From Limonium bicolor (lineage: Eukaryota; Streptophyta; Magnoliopsida; Caryophyllales; Plumbaginaceae), in assembly GCA_023374045.1 (NCBI GenBank), contig CM041779.1, positions 272,276,062-272,340,061 on the forward strand: DNA of 64,000 bases. The letters are read 5' to 3'. The position numbers and the translations under genes were made by a program. Positions within the stretch are counted from its first letter, which is position 1. Each line of letters opens with the position of its first letter. Below are positions 23,401 through 34,974 of this stretch, piece after piece. Under the pieces are notes generated by a model, which had not been told where the DNA came from, searched no databases, and was given only the letters and a program-made list of their open reading frames with translations.

Positions 23401-23914
23401 TGGCTTGGGTTGTCGCACCCGGTCAAGAGTGAAAAAAAAAAACCCCATCTCTGGCTCCATCAGGAGCTCTGGTCGCCTGTAATGGGTGAATCATTAGGTG
23501 TGGGACGCCACACCGTACCTCGATCCAATGCCTTCTAAAAAGAAACACTTTAGAAGGGTATGATCATAAGTACCATCCTTTGGCTACCACAAGCAAAGTT
23601 GGGAAATATATATTAAAAGGAAGTACCATTCTTTGGCTAACATAAGCAAAGATGGGAACATATATTCTCTCTCTTCTCCCTTTCAGGAAATCATCGTCTT
23701 TTGGCTAAAACGAGCAAGGAGTGGATCATTATATTATCTTACCCTTCAAAAGGGAATGGTTGGTCTTCTGCATGAAGACCTTATTATGGACTTCCGGACT
23801 TCTAGCATTCCTACATATTGTATATCAGAACATCGGGGTTCATCCATCAAGACATGTTATCTTGAAGATTTATGTCCCAAAAATTTCCAATTTGTCAGAT
23901 TCAGCGGAAAAGAC

Positions 23915-24102
23915 ACTTGTGGGACTTTTGATTGTACCAAATTGTACCAACTTTTTGTAAGTTCATTTTCCTTTGTAAAAACTAAAGAAAAAGAACTTGT
24001 GGGACTAGGAGATAGGAGAAGAGGGAAGGCATGCAATTTTTTATCTTCTTTTTTGTAAGTTCCACTTTTTAAAGTTCCAAAAAGTAGAACTTGTGGGACT
24101 GA
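23915..24102 (+). other. C polypurine-tract region with three copies of acttgtgggact
   Basis: The 12-mer occurs at 23915-23926, 23995-24006 and 24089-24100, each preceded by an A/G-rich run. Only the last abuts the right LTR (24103) and would prime plus-strand synthesis; the upstream copies may be spare or decayed tracts. Confidence 0.6.
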
Positions 24103-24941
24103 TGAAGAGGGCAAAAATATGACGAGACAGAAGAACCAAGGTGGCCCAGACCCCAGGTCCCGACTCAGACCCCAGGCTTCTTCAAGACCCTGTTCAGGCT
24201 CCAGCTTGGGCGCCAGGCACCAGATCCGGGCCCTGTCCGACCCTTGCTTTGGAAGCTAGATCTCATAACCGGGCGCTGCATCCCGCACCTCGCGCTCTGT
24301 GACCGGGCATTCAGTGACCGGGCGCTGAAGAGGGGAAAACATGGTCAAGTACCAAAAGGTGTGAAGAGGCTGAGGTAGCACCGAAAGCCCACACCAAGAA
24401 GAGGGAATAAAGAAAGAGCGTGTAGCGACCGGTCGGCCGCGACTGGTCGCAAAGTATGGAGCAAGTAAGGAACGACCGGTCGCCTGTGACCGGTCGCCGA
24501 AACTGTGAAATAAGCCAAGATAGTGACTGGTCGTCTCCGACCAGTCAGGTAACTAAGAAAAAGAAGTAGATGGCGACCGGGCGCCTGTGCCCGGTCGGAT
24601 AGCTAAGGAACGGGAGATGTAGAAATCAGGATAAGATATTTATAGTGACAGCCTGGTAAGATATGACAGGTTGGCAAGCCTAGGAACCCTAAAAAAAAAG
24701 GTCTATAAATAGAAATAGAGGAGCTCATTTGAAGGGGGCACAACATCAGAAGAGAGAGAAACCTCTAGAAAAGCTCTCTAGTGCAGTAACGCTAAAGAAA
24801 TGAATAAAGAGATTGTCTAGAAGTGGATGTAGGCCAGATTATTGGCTGAACCACTATAATCCTCGGTGTTCTATTCATTCGTGAGAGGTGAGAGACAAAT
24901 TACTGTTCTATTCATCGCGAGAGACTAATTATACGTTTTCA
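24103..24941 (+). repeat. C right LTR
   Basis: 839 bases, TGAAGAGGGC to ACGTTTTCA. It matches the left LTR apart from small indels and retains an intact TATA box at 24704-24711. Confidence 0.95.
24704..24711 (+). promoter_or_regulatory. TATA box in the C right LTR
   Basis: TATAAATA after a poly-A run, about 600 bases into the LTR. The left LTR lacks two bases of it. Confidence 0.6.
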
Positions 24942-24946
24942 GTATG
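24942..24946. repeat. Target-site duplication of element C, right copy
   Basis: gtatg, identical to 14289-14293. Confidence 0.95.
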
Positions 24947-25034
24947 CATTTCAGAAATGCTCTCCTTTTCTTCCTTCTTGTATAGCTCCCAGTGAGTGAG
25001 TAGCAACTTAATGCGAGTCTTTTTGATCTCATCA
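24947..25034 (-). pseudogene. gag: Element I gag, middle fragment
   Basis: This 88-base island between C and A/B reads on the minus strand as a polar helical segment (DEIKKTRIKLLLTHWELYKK and following) typical of the UBN2 gag domain. It continues the sense of the fragment at 39694-39955 and leads into the one ending at 14293, showing that both neighbours are insertions in one gene. Confidence 0.85.
25030..25034. repeat. Target-site duplication of element A/B, left copy
   Basis: catca precedes the left LTR; identical to 39694-39698. Confidence 0.95.
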
Positions 25035-25613
25035 TGTAACACCCCAACTCAATCCAATTGTGGTTTCGCAACTTAACAGCATATACACATACATGTCACA
25101 GCGGAATTCTTTACAATCCAGGACCTTGCCACGGTCTGTCTACAGAATATACCGAACATTAGTGCAACAATCTTAACCATTTACATATCCTTCTTACAAC
25201 CCCCTCACATCCTATACATCTTACTAACTCAAATTGCCATACGAGTGTACATGCACAACTCGTAGGCCACTCTTAACCCTTAACACTTGTATCCTCTTCT
25301 TACTCTCGCGACGGCCGCTTCCCGATGTACCTGTGTAGTAAAAACAGCCCCCAAAGGGGGTCAGCACGAATGCTGGTACGATCCCCTCATGGCCCCCAAG
25401 CTAACGTGGCTACGACGACTAATTGTCGATAGCATGGAGGTTGATTAGATGCACAATATAATAGTAAGTGCAGTAAACAACAACTCAGATATGAACAATC
25501 AAAGTTCACACACAATGAACGACTTAAATGCGTTCCCTTAATTAGAGAGTTAATTATTTAACTCCTTAAGTAATGTTCCCCCTTAATCTTAGTCTTATCT
25601 TAATCTTAGAAAC

Positions 25614-25905
25614 AACCACCCTTTAATAAGGAGTGGATGTAGCTTATCCTAACCTTAATAATACAAACCATCCTTTAAAAGGAATGGTTGCAACTTATCT
25701 TAACCTTACCTTACTCTTAAACTTAACAATACAAACCACCCTTTAAAAAGGAATGGTTGCAACTTATCTTAATCTTACCTTAATCTTAATCTTAACTATA
25801 CAAACCACCCTTTAAAAAGGAATGGTTGCAACTTATCTTAATCTTACCTTAATCTTAATCTTAACTTAATCTCAATATACAAACCGTTCCTGGAAGGGAA
25901 TGGTT
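25614..25905. repeat. Five-copy minisatellite with fold-back core in the A/B left LTR
   Basis: Units begin near 25614, 25666, 25734, 25803 and 25882 (steps 52, 68, 69, 79). Each has an AACCACCCTTTAAAAAGG-like core followed by AATGGTTG and a CTTAATCTTA-rich spacer. The core is a weak inverted repeat (CCATTCC/GGAATGG type). The right LTR has the same array near 35548-35840 with scattered single-base deletions. Confidence 0.8.
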
Positions 25906-26773
25906 GTAGCTTAATTCGAACCTGGGATTTAGGTGATCCCGCCGCACCATCTTAATGCCACCTACTCTGGACGGGGGTCCAGTGCAGCTGAGCCGGCAAC
26001 CGGCCCTAGGCTACAAGTCCGAAGACAAGTCCTTAATCGGAAGTCGAATCTGCTATAGATAACGACCCCCTTTCCTTAGCATGCATGACCGAAGATCGGT
26101 CCCGGGTTTCCTCACTCAAGTTCCAGTTAGTAGTAATCTCAAGACCCTGTTTGTTGGTTAACCTCTTTTGGTTCATATCGTCCCTTATTAGGGGCGTTCC
26201 TCAGTCTCACTCAATTCCTTACTAAACATTGGTTAGTAAGTTCTCACGGTATGTTGTGTTAGTTTTCATACATCACACAACAATACAATAGATATAATAT
26301 ATTCCGGTTGCATGCTTTATCTTGTTTAGTGAGCACACAAAACAAATAGCACACAAGCCGAGGGACACCTCGTTAGCAAGCAGGTCACAAGAGAACTGTA
26401 CCGTTCACCGTTGGTTGTTGTTCGGTTGCTTACTCTTTCCGGAGTCCAAATTCCCAAGTCCTAAAACATTCATTCAGTTTTAGGTTGTTAATCACTTAAC
26501 TTAATTCAACTTACTTAAATTACTTACCTTACTTAACTTACTTACCTTACTTAACTCTTAATGATCCCAACCTAACACTTCTTAAGTCTTACAACTTAAT
26601 CTTACAAACTTAATCTTAAGTGAATCGCTTCTCCTCATCACTTATACTTATTCATCCACTTAATTATCATTGTTACCCACCAAACATGTCTTAAACAACC
26701 TTATAACATCAATACCTAATTATCCTCATCATTTCCCATCCTTAAACAAGGTTTTTGGCCAAAACAGTGGCAT

Positions 26774-27023
26774 GTCCGAACTTGTGTCCGGACTTCCCAA
26801 GTTCAGACGCAAGTCGAGACTCAAAACTGAAAACAGACGCATGTCCGAACATGTGTCCGGACTTCGGAAGTTCGGACATGGGTCGAGGAAAATCCTAAGT
26901 AGAAGCAGGCACGTCCGAACTTGTGTCCGGACTTCCCAAGGTCGGACACAAGTCGAGACTCTGAAAATTTTCACGCAACACAGGGCCTGTCCGAACGTCC
27001 ATGTCCGGACGGATGTTCGGACA
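26774..27023. repeat. Four-unit GTCCGAAC inverted-repeat array in the A/B left LTR
   Basis: Units start at 26774, 26843, 26913 and 26989 (steps 69, 70, 76). The pattern is arm GTCCGAACTTG, middle TGTCCGGAC, closing arm CAAGTTCGGAC, with single changes in some units. The right LTR has the array at 36683-36932, where the first unit pairs perfectly. Confidence 0.85.
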
Positions 27024-27317
27024 AGGCAAAACACTCATTTCTAAGCCTTCAAACACTTAACCAATATCACCAAACTTCTCCTAAACCCTCATAATGTCTT
27101 CTAACATCATTTAGGCACTTAAACTCACCTTTAAACATCCACTAAGAACTCCTTAGCTACTACTTTCTCAATTCTTACTAGGAATTCATAACACTTGTTT
27201 ACACCTCTTAAGGCCTTTACATGTCACCAAACAAGGCCTAAACATCATCTAAAACCATTACCATTCAATCCCCCATCATTAGAAGCCAAAAACAAAAATT
27301 TTCTTTTTCTCTGCACT

Positions 27318-27423
27318 GGACCGCCCCTCTGGGGCGGTCCCCAGGGGCGGTCCCAACCAGAAGCTAATTTCCTGCACGATTTGCCTGGACCTCCCCACAG
27401 GGGCGGTCCCTAGGGGCGGTCCA
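27318..27423. repeat. Two-unit GGACCGCCCC inverted-repeat array in the A/B left LTR
   Basis: Units start at 27318 and 27387 (step 69). The first is GGACCGCCCC, then GGGGCGGTCC, then a second GGGGCGGTCC: one arm and two inverted arms. The counterpart in the right LTR is 37224-37322 with short deletions. Confidence 0.85.
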
Positions 27424-29801
27424 CAGCAGAACCTATTTTCCAAAGTATTTTTCTCCTCATTTTGAACTCCAAATTCACCCCAATCTTTTCCCACTCATTC
27501 CACAATCTTTCCACATGTTTCCCATACACATGTTTAAACACCTTAAAACTTGCACTAAATCTACCTCAAAAATCACCAAACTTGGCACTCAATTTCTTAC
27601 GAAAATTCTTACACTTAACACTCACTTGATTCCTTACACTTCCCTCTTGTGACTTTGCCTAAGACCTCAACTAATCATTATGTTTCTTTACCACCATCTT
27701 AACTACTCCTCAAGCATCATTTTGCACACCCATTTGCCTTACTCAAACTTCTCAAAGTCATATATAATCTAGCACATGCTTACATCCTTATAAGTCATTA
27801 TACCTTATTTTTCTTCTTCCAAACTTTGTACAAGTTTCCTAGCTTCCTTAACCATGGTTTTGGTGCATGAAACTCACCATTATAACCCCTAGTCCCTCTT
27901 ATACATTCCTAGTCTTCCTAGTACTCAAGAACTCCATGTTTTATCCATTTTCACCAAATCACCCTTAGTGATCACTAGAACACCCCTTAGTCATAAATCT
28001 CCTTAGAACACACCTAAACGCTTAGTTTCCTACTATCAAATTTCGCCATAGTTTCTCTAGTATATTATCATGCCCATATGCATTGTTTTTCTCACACAAT
28101 AATCTCACACCATCAAACCTTTTTCTCATCATCATTCTCACCCAATCAACTCATTCACACACAAACTCATATATTGCAATAACTTAAATTGCATAGCACT
28201 AAGGCTCTTAAATGACATGGCTCTAGGCCCTTAAATGACTTAAACTTAAACACTGAATTTCCACATATAAAGCTTTCAACCTGCAAATACACCCATCAAT
28301 CTCATAGTAGTTATAAATGCTTCTTAAATCCACCTTAAACTTAATACTAACACTCATTCTCATTAGCTCCTTAATCACAAGTTCATAAGCTTGTTTAAGT
28401 TCTTTTTCTTAGGTTATATAACCCAATACACAATGTAAGCTCTAAGCCACATTGGTACTTATCTAAACTCATTCCTTAATCTTAAACCAACCCTTAGGTA
28501 ACATTTACCATTGTTTTCCACCTTATCTTATCTCCTCCTTAGACCTTCTTCTTTGATAGATCTCGGCCACCACTTAAACTTCCTTTGCCAATGTTCTAAC
28601 CCATATTCAATGACTCATATGAGTATTAACAATACACTAACCTCAAGGAATAAAAACCTAGGTTGAAATGTGTTCTAAGGCATAAAAGTGGATGATTACC
28701 TTTGAAGTCTCAAGGTAGACTTTGGCATTGAATGAAATAGGACCTCCACTAGTCCTTGGTGAATAAATCAAGCTAGAACAAGGCATAAAAACATTGCCCC
28801 ATGAGAAGGAATTTTCGGCCATGTACAAGAAATGATGGAAACATGGTTTTTCTTACATTTTCTTTACCTTAAGAGAATGGAGAAGCTAATGAGCTCTTCA
28901 AACTTGATTTTCCTCCATCAATGAAGTTTTCTCATGGCACCAAAATGGAGCTTTGAAAGATTTGAAAAGATAGAAAGATAGGTCTTGGCCTAACTAAGAG
29001 AATATGTGTTTAGTTTTTGATTTGGAGCTAAAATGAGCAAGCTATGGACAAAGCAAGGTGAAGCAACAATGGAGGCTTCTCTTACGTGAATGGAGAAGAG
29101 AGGAAGTGAAGAAAACCGTGTGAAGAGGAGGAATGAAGAGAGAGAAGAAGAAAAGTGAGCTAATATAAGATATTTGCTTTAATAAAGCAAATAGTACTCT
29201 TTTTACTTATCTCTCTTTTCTTCCTTATTTGATAAAGTCTATGGTGACTCACCCTTAGAAAACCGGCCCCCTCATTATAACCAAGATATTTATGGTCTTG
29301 TTTGACCAACTAATTGACTTAAGTTGATTAAAACTTAAACTAGTCACTATTTGGCACTATTCACTAATCAGTGCACATATTTCTGAAATTTTTGATTTCC
29401 CATTGATTTATACCTCCTAATGTGATACTAATTAGTACACATGTTGGTTTAAGAGTAATGATGGACATTTAGCCACTCAAAACTCAATTCCAAGACAATT
29501 TCTCAAAAATGTGCTTTAAGACTTCTTAAAGCACATTTTGTGTTTTAACTTGTTTTCAAGCTTGGTTTTCTTTGCTAATTGATTTAAAATGACCATTAGA
29601 ATAACTAAGGTCTTTCATGATATTTGGGTACTCACCCAAGTCTCTCCAAGCTTAGAGCACATTTTTGCCCTAATTGCCCTTAAGGCATTTTCTTGTGTTT
29701 TCCTTGGTTTAAATTGTCTACCAATCTTTCTAAGGCATATTATAGCCTTACTACATCATAATTTGATGTTTACTTAGCATACTTAGGTTTGGGGTATTTC
29801 A

Positions 29802-29830
29802 ATCTACCCCCCTTAAAAAGAACTTTGTCC
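29802..29830 (-). other. A/B polypurine tract
   Basis: The plus strand reads atctaccccccttaaaaag, so the minus strand has a G/A-rich run just upstream of the 3' LTR. H has the same tract at 58895-58920. Confidence 0.75.
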
Positions 29831-30050
29831 CCGAAGTTTCCATGCATCTTATCTTATTAGAATACATGTCTTACCTCATTCCTTAGATCATATAGATCAT
29901 ACTTATGTATACTTAATCTCATTGGATCATTAGATCCATCATATTCTTATAATTAAATATCACACAACATGCTTAAGCATGTGTAGCACTCAAAATTCCT
30001 TTTGGTCCTTTTTGATGATTAAAACATTCACATAACTTCCAACATATTCT

Positions 30051-30208
30051 CCCATGTCACCGGTCCGTAGACAATGGCTCATTCGTACTCGTCACCATGG
30101 GCCAGAATACAAAACACTCTGCCTTCCCCATGTCACCGGTCCGAAGACAAAGGCTCGTGCGTCCTCGACTTCATGGGCGAGACTCAGTAAAAAGGTAATC
30201 CTTTTTAC
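30051..30208. repeat. Two-copy repeat plus hairpin in the A/B 3' untranslated region
   Basis: A unit starting CCCATGTCACCGGTCCG and ending near CATGGGC occurs at about 30051-30105 and 30127-30181; CCCATG and CATGGG are complementary. Next to it, GTAAAAAGG and CCTTTTTAC (30187-30208) form a 9-base-pair stem with a 4-base loop. H has three copies of the unit and the same stem. Confidence 0.75.
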
Positions 30209-33200
30209 GAGGTCTTGTGAGGAATAATTCCTCTAATTAAAATACAAACAACTCCAATTTCATTTTACCCTAAGGCCTCTATCCTTAGTGTGATTTAATT
30301 GTGACCACTGGTAGGGAGTTTCAGGAATCATCCTACCCTGATGTGATCAGCATCAGTGTAGAACCATCCTTCCACTCCAATTTGTGTTCGGTTTCCCTTG
30401 ATCCCTAGAAAATCAAGTTCCACCCCTCCCACGTCATTTTCAAACATCCAAATAATTCACTCATGTCCAATTTTCTATATTTTTAGTTCTTCCTAATCAT
30501 AATCAATACATCTCCCAAGTGTGGACTCAGTCCATCAAACATTCCTGATTATCTCTTAGTAATTACCTCAAGACTTAAATTCCTACTAAGTTCTATAACT
30601 GTCCCATACCAATTCTCACCATCTTATATCTCATAGAATTACAATTTCCTTCCTCATACTCATATCAAATAATATCTCATAGTGTTATCTTATTCTTATC
30701 TCAACATAGTCTCATATCGACTCATACCTCATATATACTCTTATTTCTTAAATCTCCTTATTCTTCTTCCTAATTCTCTTAACTTGTACTCACAGGAGTT
30801 AACAAGATAAGTACTTAATATGTATGGTATTCACATCTTCTGTGTGCAATAACCCATGATTTATCTCAAATGTTTATGTAAAACATATTCTTAAATTATT
30901 TTGTGCTGTGCACACCGTAGTTTATACTCAGTACACAAAAACTACGCTAAGAGGTTTCGCTCTACCCCCTTAAAATGGATTACGCCCACGTAATCAACAT
31001 TAATGATATTTGAAACATAAGTTCAAGAGTCGAATTCTCACCAAGCATTCTAGATGCCACGTCTATACTTATTTATAATTCGATCAGAAATGATTAGTCT
31101 CTGTATCGAGGATTCTTACGGTACTTATACCGTTTCCTTAACTTAGTTGGTCTAATCTCAAAGGTAGTGGTCTGCTAGCTTCCGCTGCGCAACTCTGATA
31201 ATCTTAGGCTTAATTGTCTCACTGGACACGTGTTATCTTTATATATACACGGCCTTAATGAGTTGTAACTCGTCTATCTATTCTCCTTGAAGATCGTTGC
31301 TCATACTCTTAGTATTTTCTCGAATGTCTAAATTGTTCTCCCCAACTGACCTTTGGTCTGAGGATGATTCTTAGCCTGAAACTACTGTTTAGTGCATAAT
31401 GCGCTTTACAGTCTTAATCCCTTACATCTTAAGACATATCCAATGTCTGTACTTAAATCCGTGCTTTTCGCACTTCATAGTCCTTAATTATCTGTTCTCT
31501 GGTTCCTCTGGTTGCTGGTTCAACTGAATTCTTCTTCTCGACTGTCTGTGGTAGTAGCTGCTTGTGTGATCTTGCGTCGTTGTCCGTGGTACGGAGTCGA
31601 CTACCTCCCGTGTTCCTTACACCACTCGTTCACATGCATGGGGACCTTACTGGTACATTACTACTTACCCAACTAACTCATAAATGAGCGTGTCAGGCCT
31701 GCAAGCCCCTGTGGGGTGCAGTCGTCCCACGTCTCGTTTTAGAAACTCATAGTGTCCGTCACACGTTTAGCTATTGCTAATTATGAAGTATTCTGTTGTC
31801 GATCTCCTCTTTCATTGTTCCATAGTAACATTTATTGTTCTTCTTGAAGTTAATCAAGGGAAGTCCATTTACTATGTTCTTGGGTATTGTATGCTCTAGC
31901 TCTTTCTGTACCCCGTACTGATTCGGTCTCTTAATAATTGAGGTCTCTTTCCGTAGAGCCTCTTATCTTGTTTCTCATATTTATGCTACTAGGAATGCAC
32001 TTCCAGTTCCTTAAGGAATGGGTAGTGTGCTTCCTACGAAATCTTACCTAACTAGGTCCAGACTACTGGCATAAATGCTCAGTTCGTCTACCATCTTATT
32101 TCCTTACTTATACTGGTCTTAACTCATAAATCTAATTGCCTCAGTGTCAATATTTGACGGCTCATACATAATGGTCGCCTTACCGCGCACCATGACTTAA
32201 TCCACTTATCTAACTATTATGCTCACGACCATTACTACCGTGGTAGTTGGCTCTTTCTATGTTGCCCATTGATGGTGCAACCTCTTACTCATTTATTCTA
32301 ATGTCTTACTTTATAATCAATCCCTTCTTGGTGTAAACACACTGGGAGTTCTCTCATTCCGGTATTGGCGGTTGTCATACCGTGTTGTAAAATAGTTGAC
32401 TCTTGATATGAAGATGTTCTGTTCCAATCTCGGATTCGTAAGTAGGCTAATTCTCGCATTCTTTCATCCTTATGACGTTGCTTACCATGTAATTTAACTG
32501 GTTACTGAAGAAGTCATCCACTGAATCACAAGCTCTTCTGAGCATTGATTAATTGACGTGCCATAATGTGCAGTCACAATGTTTATCTCTGCCCATTACT
32601 AATTCTTACATCCTGGGTGTTGGATATGGGGTCTATCTATGCAACCTTCCTTATTACTCAAGTGTATCTGGTATGTTCTAAGGTAATCTCAAGGTTCATA
32701 GTTTTCCATTTTCTAAATAAAGTGTATTTTATCTCTAATAGGTGAAAGCCCTTTTTGAGGGGTTCATTCCCACTCATGGCCTCACAACAAGGAGAGGTAT
32801 CCCCACCTTAAAAGGCATGGTTCGTTCTCCGCTGCTGTCCTTAGCATTATCTCAATATTCTCATTGGTACCCTTCTTGGTAATATCTTCCCAATCTCAGT
32901 TATAGGTTTGGTAACCGTTCATATCTACAAATTGTAGTCCCTTCGTGGCTTAACAAGCTCTCTTATAACTTACTGCGCTCGGGCTCTGATGTGGTTAACA
33001 TCCTTGGCTCGTAGGCTCTTAATGCTTAATGTCTCAGTTCATTATTTGTACTCTTACTCATCTGCAGGTCATCCCTATAAGATTCTGGTTTTTTTGAGCA
33101 CTATCCACCGTTAATTTACATACTAAATGTAGTATCGGGTTTCATGGTAAGTTGCTGCATCCTGCTTCCTGCTATGGAAGTTTATTCAGGTGATCTGCGG

Positions 33201-34957
33201 TTACTTAGTATCTTTGACAATACTGTCATTTTACAAGATTTATGTCTTTTAATAGTCAAGGTTAGGTTCGTATTAGGCGTTTGCCTTACGGTGTCCAAGT
33301 TGGATATCATCCTGTTGTCTTATACTTCCATCTCAACGCTTCGTTCAACTTCTGTTGATGATCAATCATACTTGGGTGTTAATGAGTTAGACGAACAGTA
33401 TTAGCTGTCATTCATCAGTTTGTTCGGCTCGACTATGCCCGCTCTGTGGGGGTAGTCCTCTGAGCTTTCCTCCGTGGGATTCGTATGTCCTTAACCCTTG
33501 GTAGGTTATATCTTAAGTTTATTTCTTTTATCTTTGTTTTCTGGGCTTTCCAACACCTTCACTGTAGAATGTTTGTTATTGGTATTTTTAATGTCCAAAC
33601 TGAGAGTTTTATCCCATCCCTGTTGGGTGTCGTTCGGTCGACTGCCTTTATTGTATCTCTTGATACATTCCACGTATGTTGTTACTTACGTGGTGTTTTT
33701 GCTCGAATTATTGAGCGTCTCTGAGATTTTCCTCGTGGAGTTTGAGATTGGTGTTCTTACCGTACTGTCGGTCGTTGTTGTAGGGGTTATACCGTTGCTA
33801 GTATTTATATGTTGTTTAGTATTTTGTCTAAGCTCAGCTCCCTGCTGCGGATGTGTCGGTTCATCTCATCATGTCAGGCCGTCGGCCCTTCCAGGTCCTA
33901 TTTTTTTTTTCTGTTCTATAGATTTACAATCAGGTATTAATATATACTACAACTGTAGCGTTCTTATTTCGCCTTGATGGCTTTTCGTGTGGCTTAACCG
34001 TGGTAGCACTTGCTATGGCAGTGCGCATGCAGGATGGGTTATTGGTACAAGGTACGTCGGTAGTGATACTTCCTTCTAATTTCCATGTAATTGGTAGTCC
34101 TTGGGTCTCCTTCGATAATCTCTTATCTTGGATAACCGTCCATCGGCAGTTTCGTTGTTGTTTGACAGTCTGTCATCATTAGGGCATTCCTCTTTCTGAG
34201 GGAATCCCTAATATCCTCTTGTGTCTTAATCATCGCTCTTGTCTCCACACATTTTGTTGTGGTTATTAAGTAATAATTCTCCTTAGGCACTACCTCGTAG
34301 TCCTATTTTGGTATACATTTGTATGAATTTCTACCGTCGTCCGCATTATGTCGGCCAGGTCTTGTAACCTTCCTCATTGTATGGGGTTTGGAGTTCCCGT
34401 TTCTAACTGGACTTTCCAGTAACCTCAATCCTTATGCTTGGTTTTATCCTACTGTTATGCTCCTTCGGACCACTGTCCGGTACTCATGTCGCTTCCCTTT
34501 TCCTTTCTATTCTATTGCACCCGTAGTGCTTTCCTTATCATTGGTATTGCGGGTTATTTCGACTGCGTAGCATGTCGACCCATGTTGCCGGTAATTACCG
34601 TTCTTTTACTTGTAAGGTTCCATTGGTAACGCCTGTTTCGCCGATGCGCTCCATTAAAATCTCCCAGTTCTCCTTAACTGTTATGCAACAAGATGTTTCT
34701 CGTATTGCTTACTGTTAGCTAGCCATATGATCGGGTTCCCCCGAGTAAGAGAAGGCTTTCTTCTCTCTGGCATTTGTTCCACATATTTAGGGTTAGGGAT
34801 GTGGAGGGCGGGTCTAGGTACTATGGATGTCCGGTAAGCACCGGGAAGTCCCGACTAACGCACCTCTCACTCTATCTCTCAACCCTTAACCCATAACTCA
34901 AACTCAACCTCTGTATTCTCCTAAGTTCGGTATTTCTTATCTTCAGAGCGTAACTAC

Positions 34958-34969
34958 GCTCTGATACCA
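34958..34969 (-). other. A/B primer-binding site (tRNA-iMet)
   Basis: The minus strand reads TGGTATCAGAGC five bases from the right LTR, as in D. Confidence 0.9.
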
Positions 34970-34974
34970 CTTTT

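Larger units (their letters stand above)
14294..24941 (+). mobile_element. Element C: 10.6-kb LTR retrotransposon without recognisable genes (LARD-like)
   Basis: Two LTRs of 838 and 839 bases, perfect TSD gtatg, a primer site at 15134 and repeated purine tracts before the right LTR define a complete element. The 8.97-kb interior has no gag, protease, reverse transcriptase or integrase homology that I can see. That matches the large retrotransposon derivative (LARD) class, which depends on proteins from a relative. By eye the LTRs differ only by small indels (about 14658-14663, a poly-A run, and the TATA box), so the insertion is recent. It lies inside gag of element I in opposite orientation. 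Confidence 0.85.
25035..29801 (-). repeat. A/B left (3') LTR
   Basis: 4767 bases from TGTAACACCC to GGGGTATTTCA on the plus strand. It contains a tandem CCTTTAAAAAGG repeat (25614-25905), two inverted-repeat arrays (26774-27023 and 27318-27423) and a long AT-rich part without genes. It resembles the right LTR closely, with differences mainly single-base indels. Confidence 0.9.
29802..34957 (-). pseudogene. A/B gag-pol relic
   Basis: No open frame of useful length survives on the minus strand. At 31346-31366 it reads HPQTKGQ, followed shortly by RTI, matching the gypsy integrase signature just after the catalytic Glu region; stops at 31328-31330 and 31301-31303 follow in the same frame. Position fits integrase at about one third of the way from the 3' LTR. 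Reverse transcriptase and gag should lie to the right (about 32000-34900) but are too altered to delimit by eye. Plus-strand frames at 33144-34629 are antisense by-products. Confidence 0.6.

Noticed and set aside
23633..24058. 141-codon open frame in the C 3' region
   Set aside because: It spans untranslated repeats and purine tracts next to the LTR; no domain features.
24090..24140. Hammerhead ribozyme (CTGATGA seen near the LTR start)
   Set aside because: The conserved GAAA partner and three-stem layout are not present around it.
26670..27034. Repeat-containing proteins in the A/B LTR on both strands
   Set aside because: They are readings of the GTCCGAAC inverted-repeat array and recur in the right LTR with frame changes.
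33144..34629. Plus-strand open frames, hydrophobic, as membrane protein genes
   Set aside because: They lie antisense to the degraded A/B gag-pol; similar antisense frames recur in H, so they are by-products.
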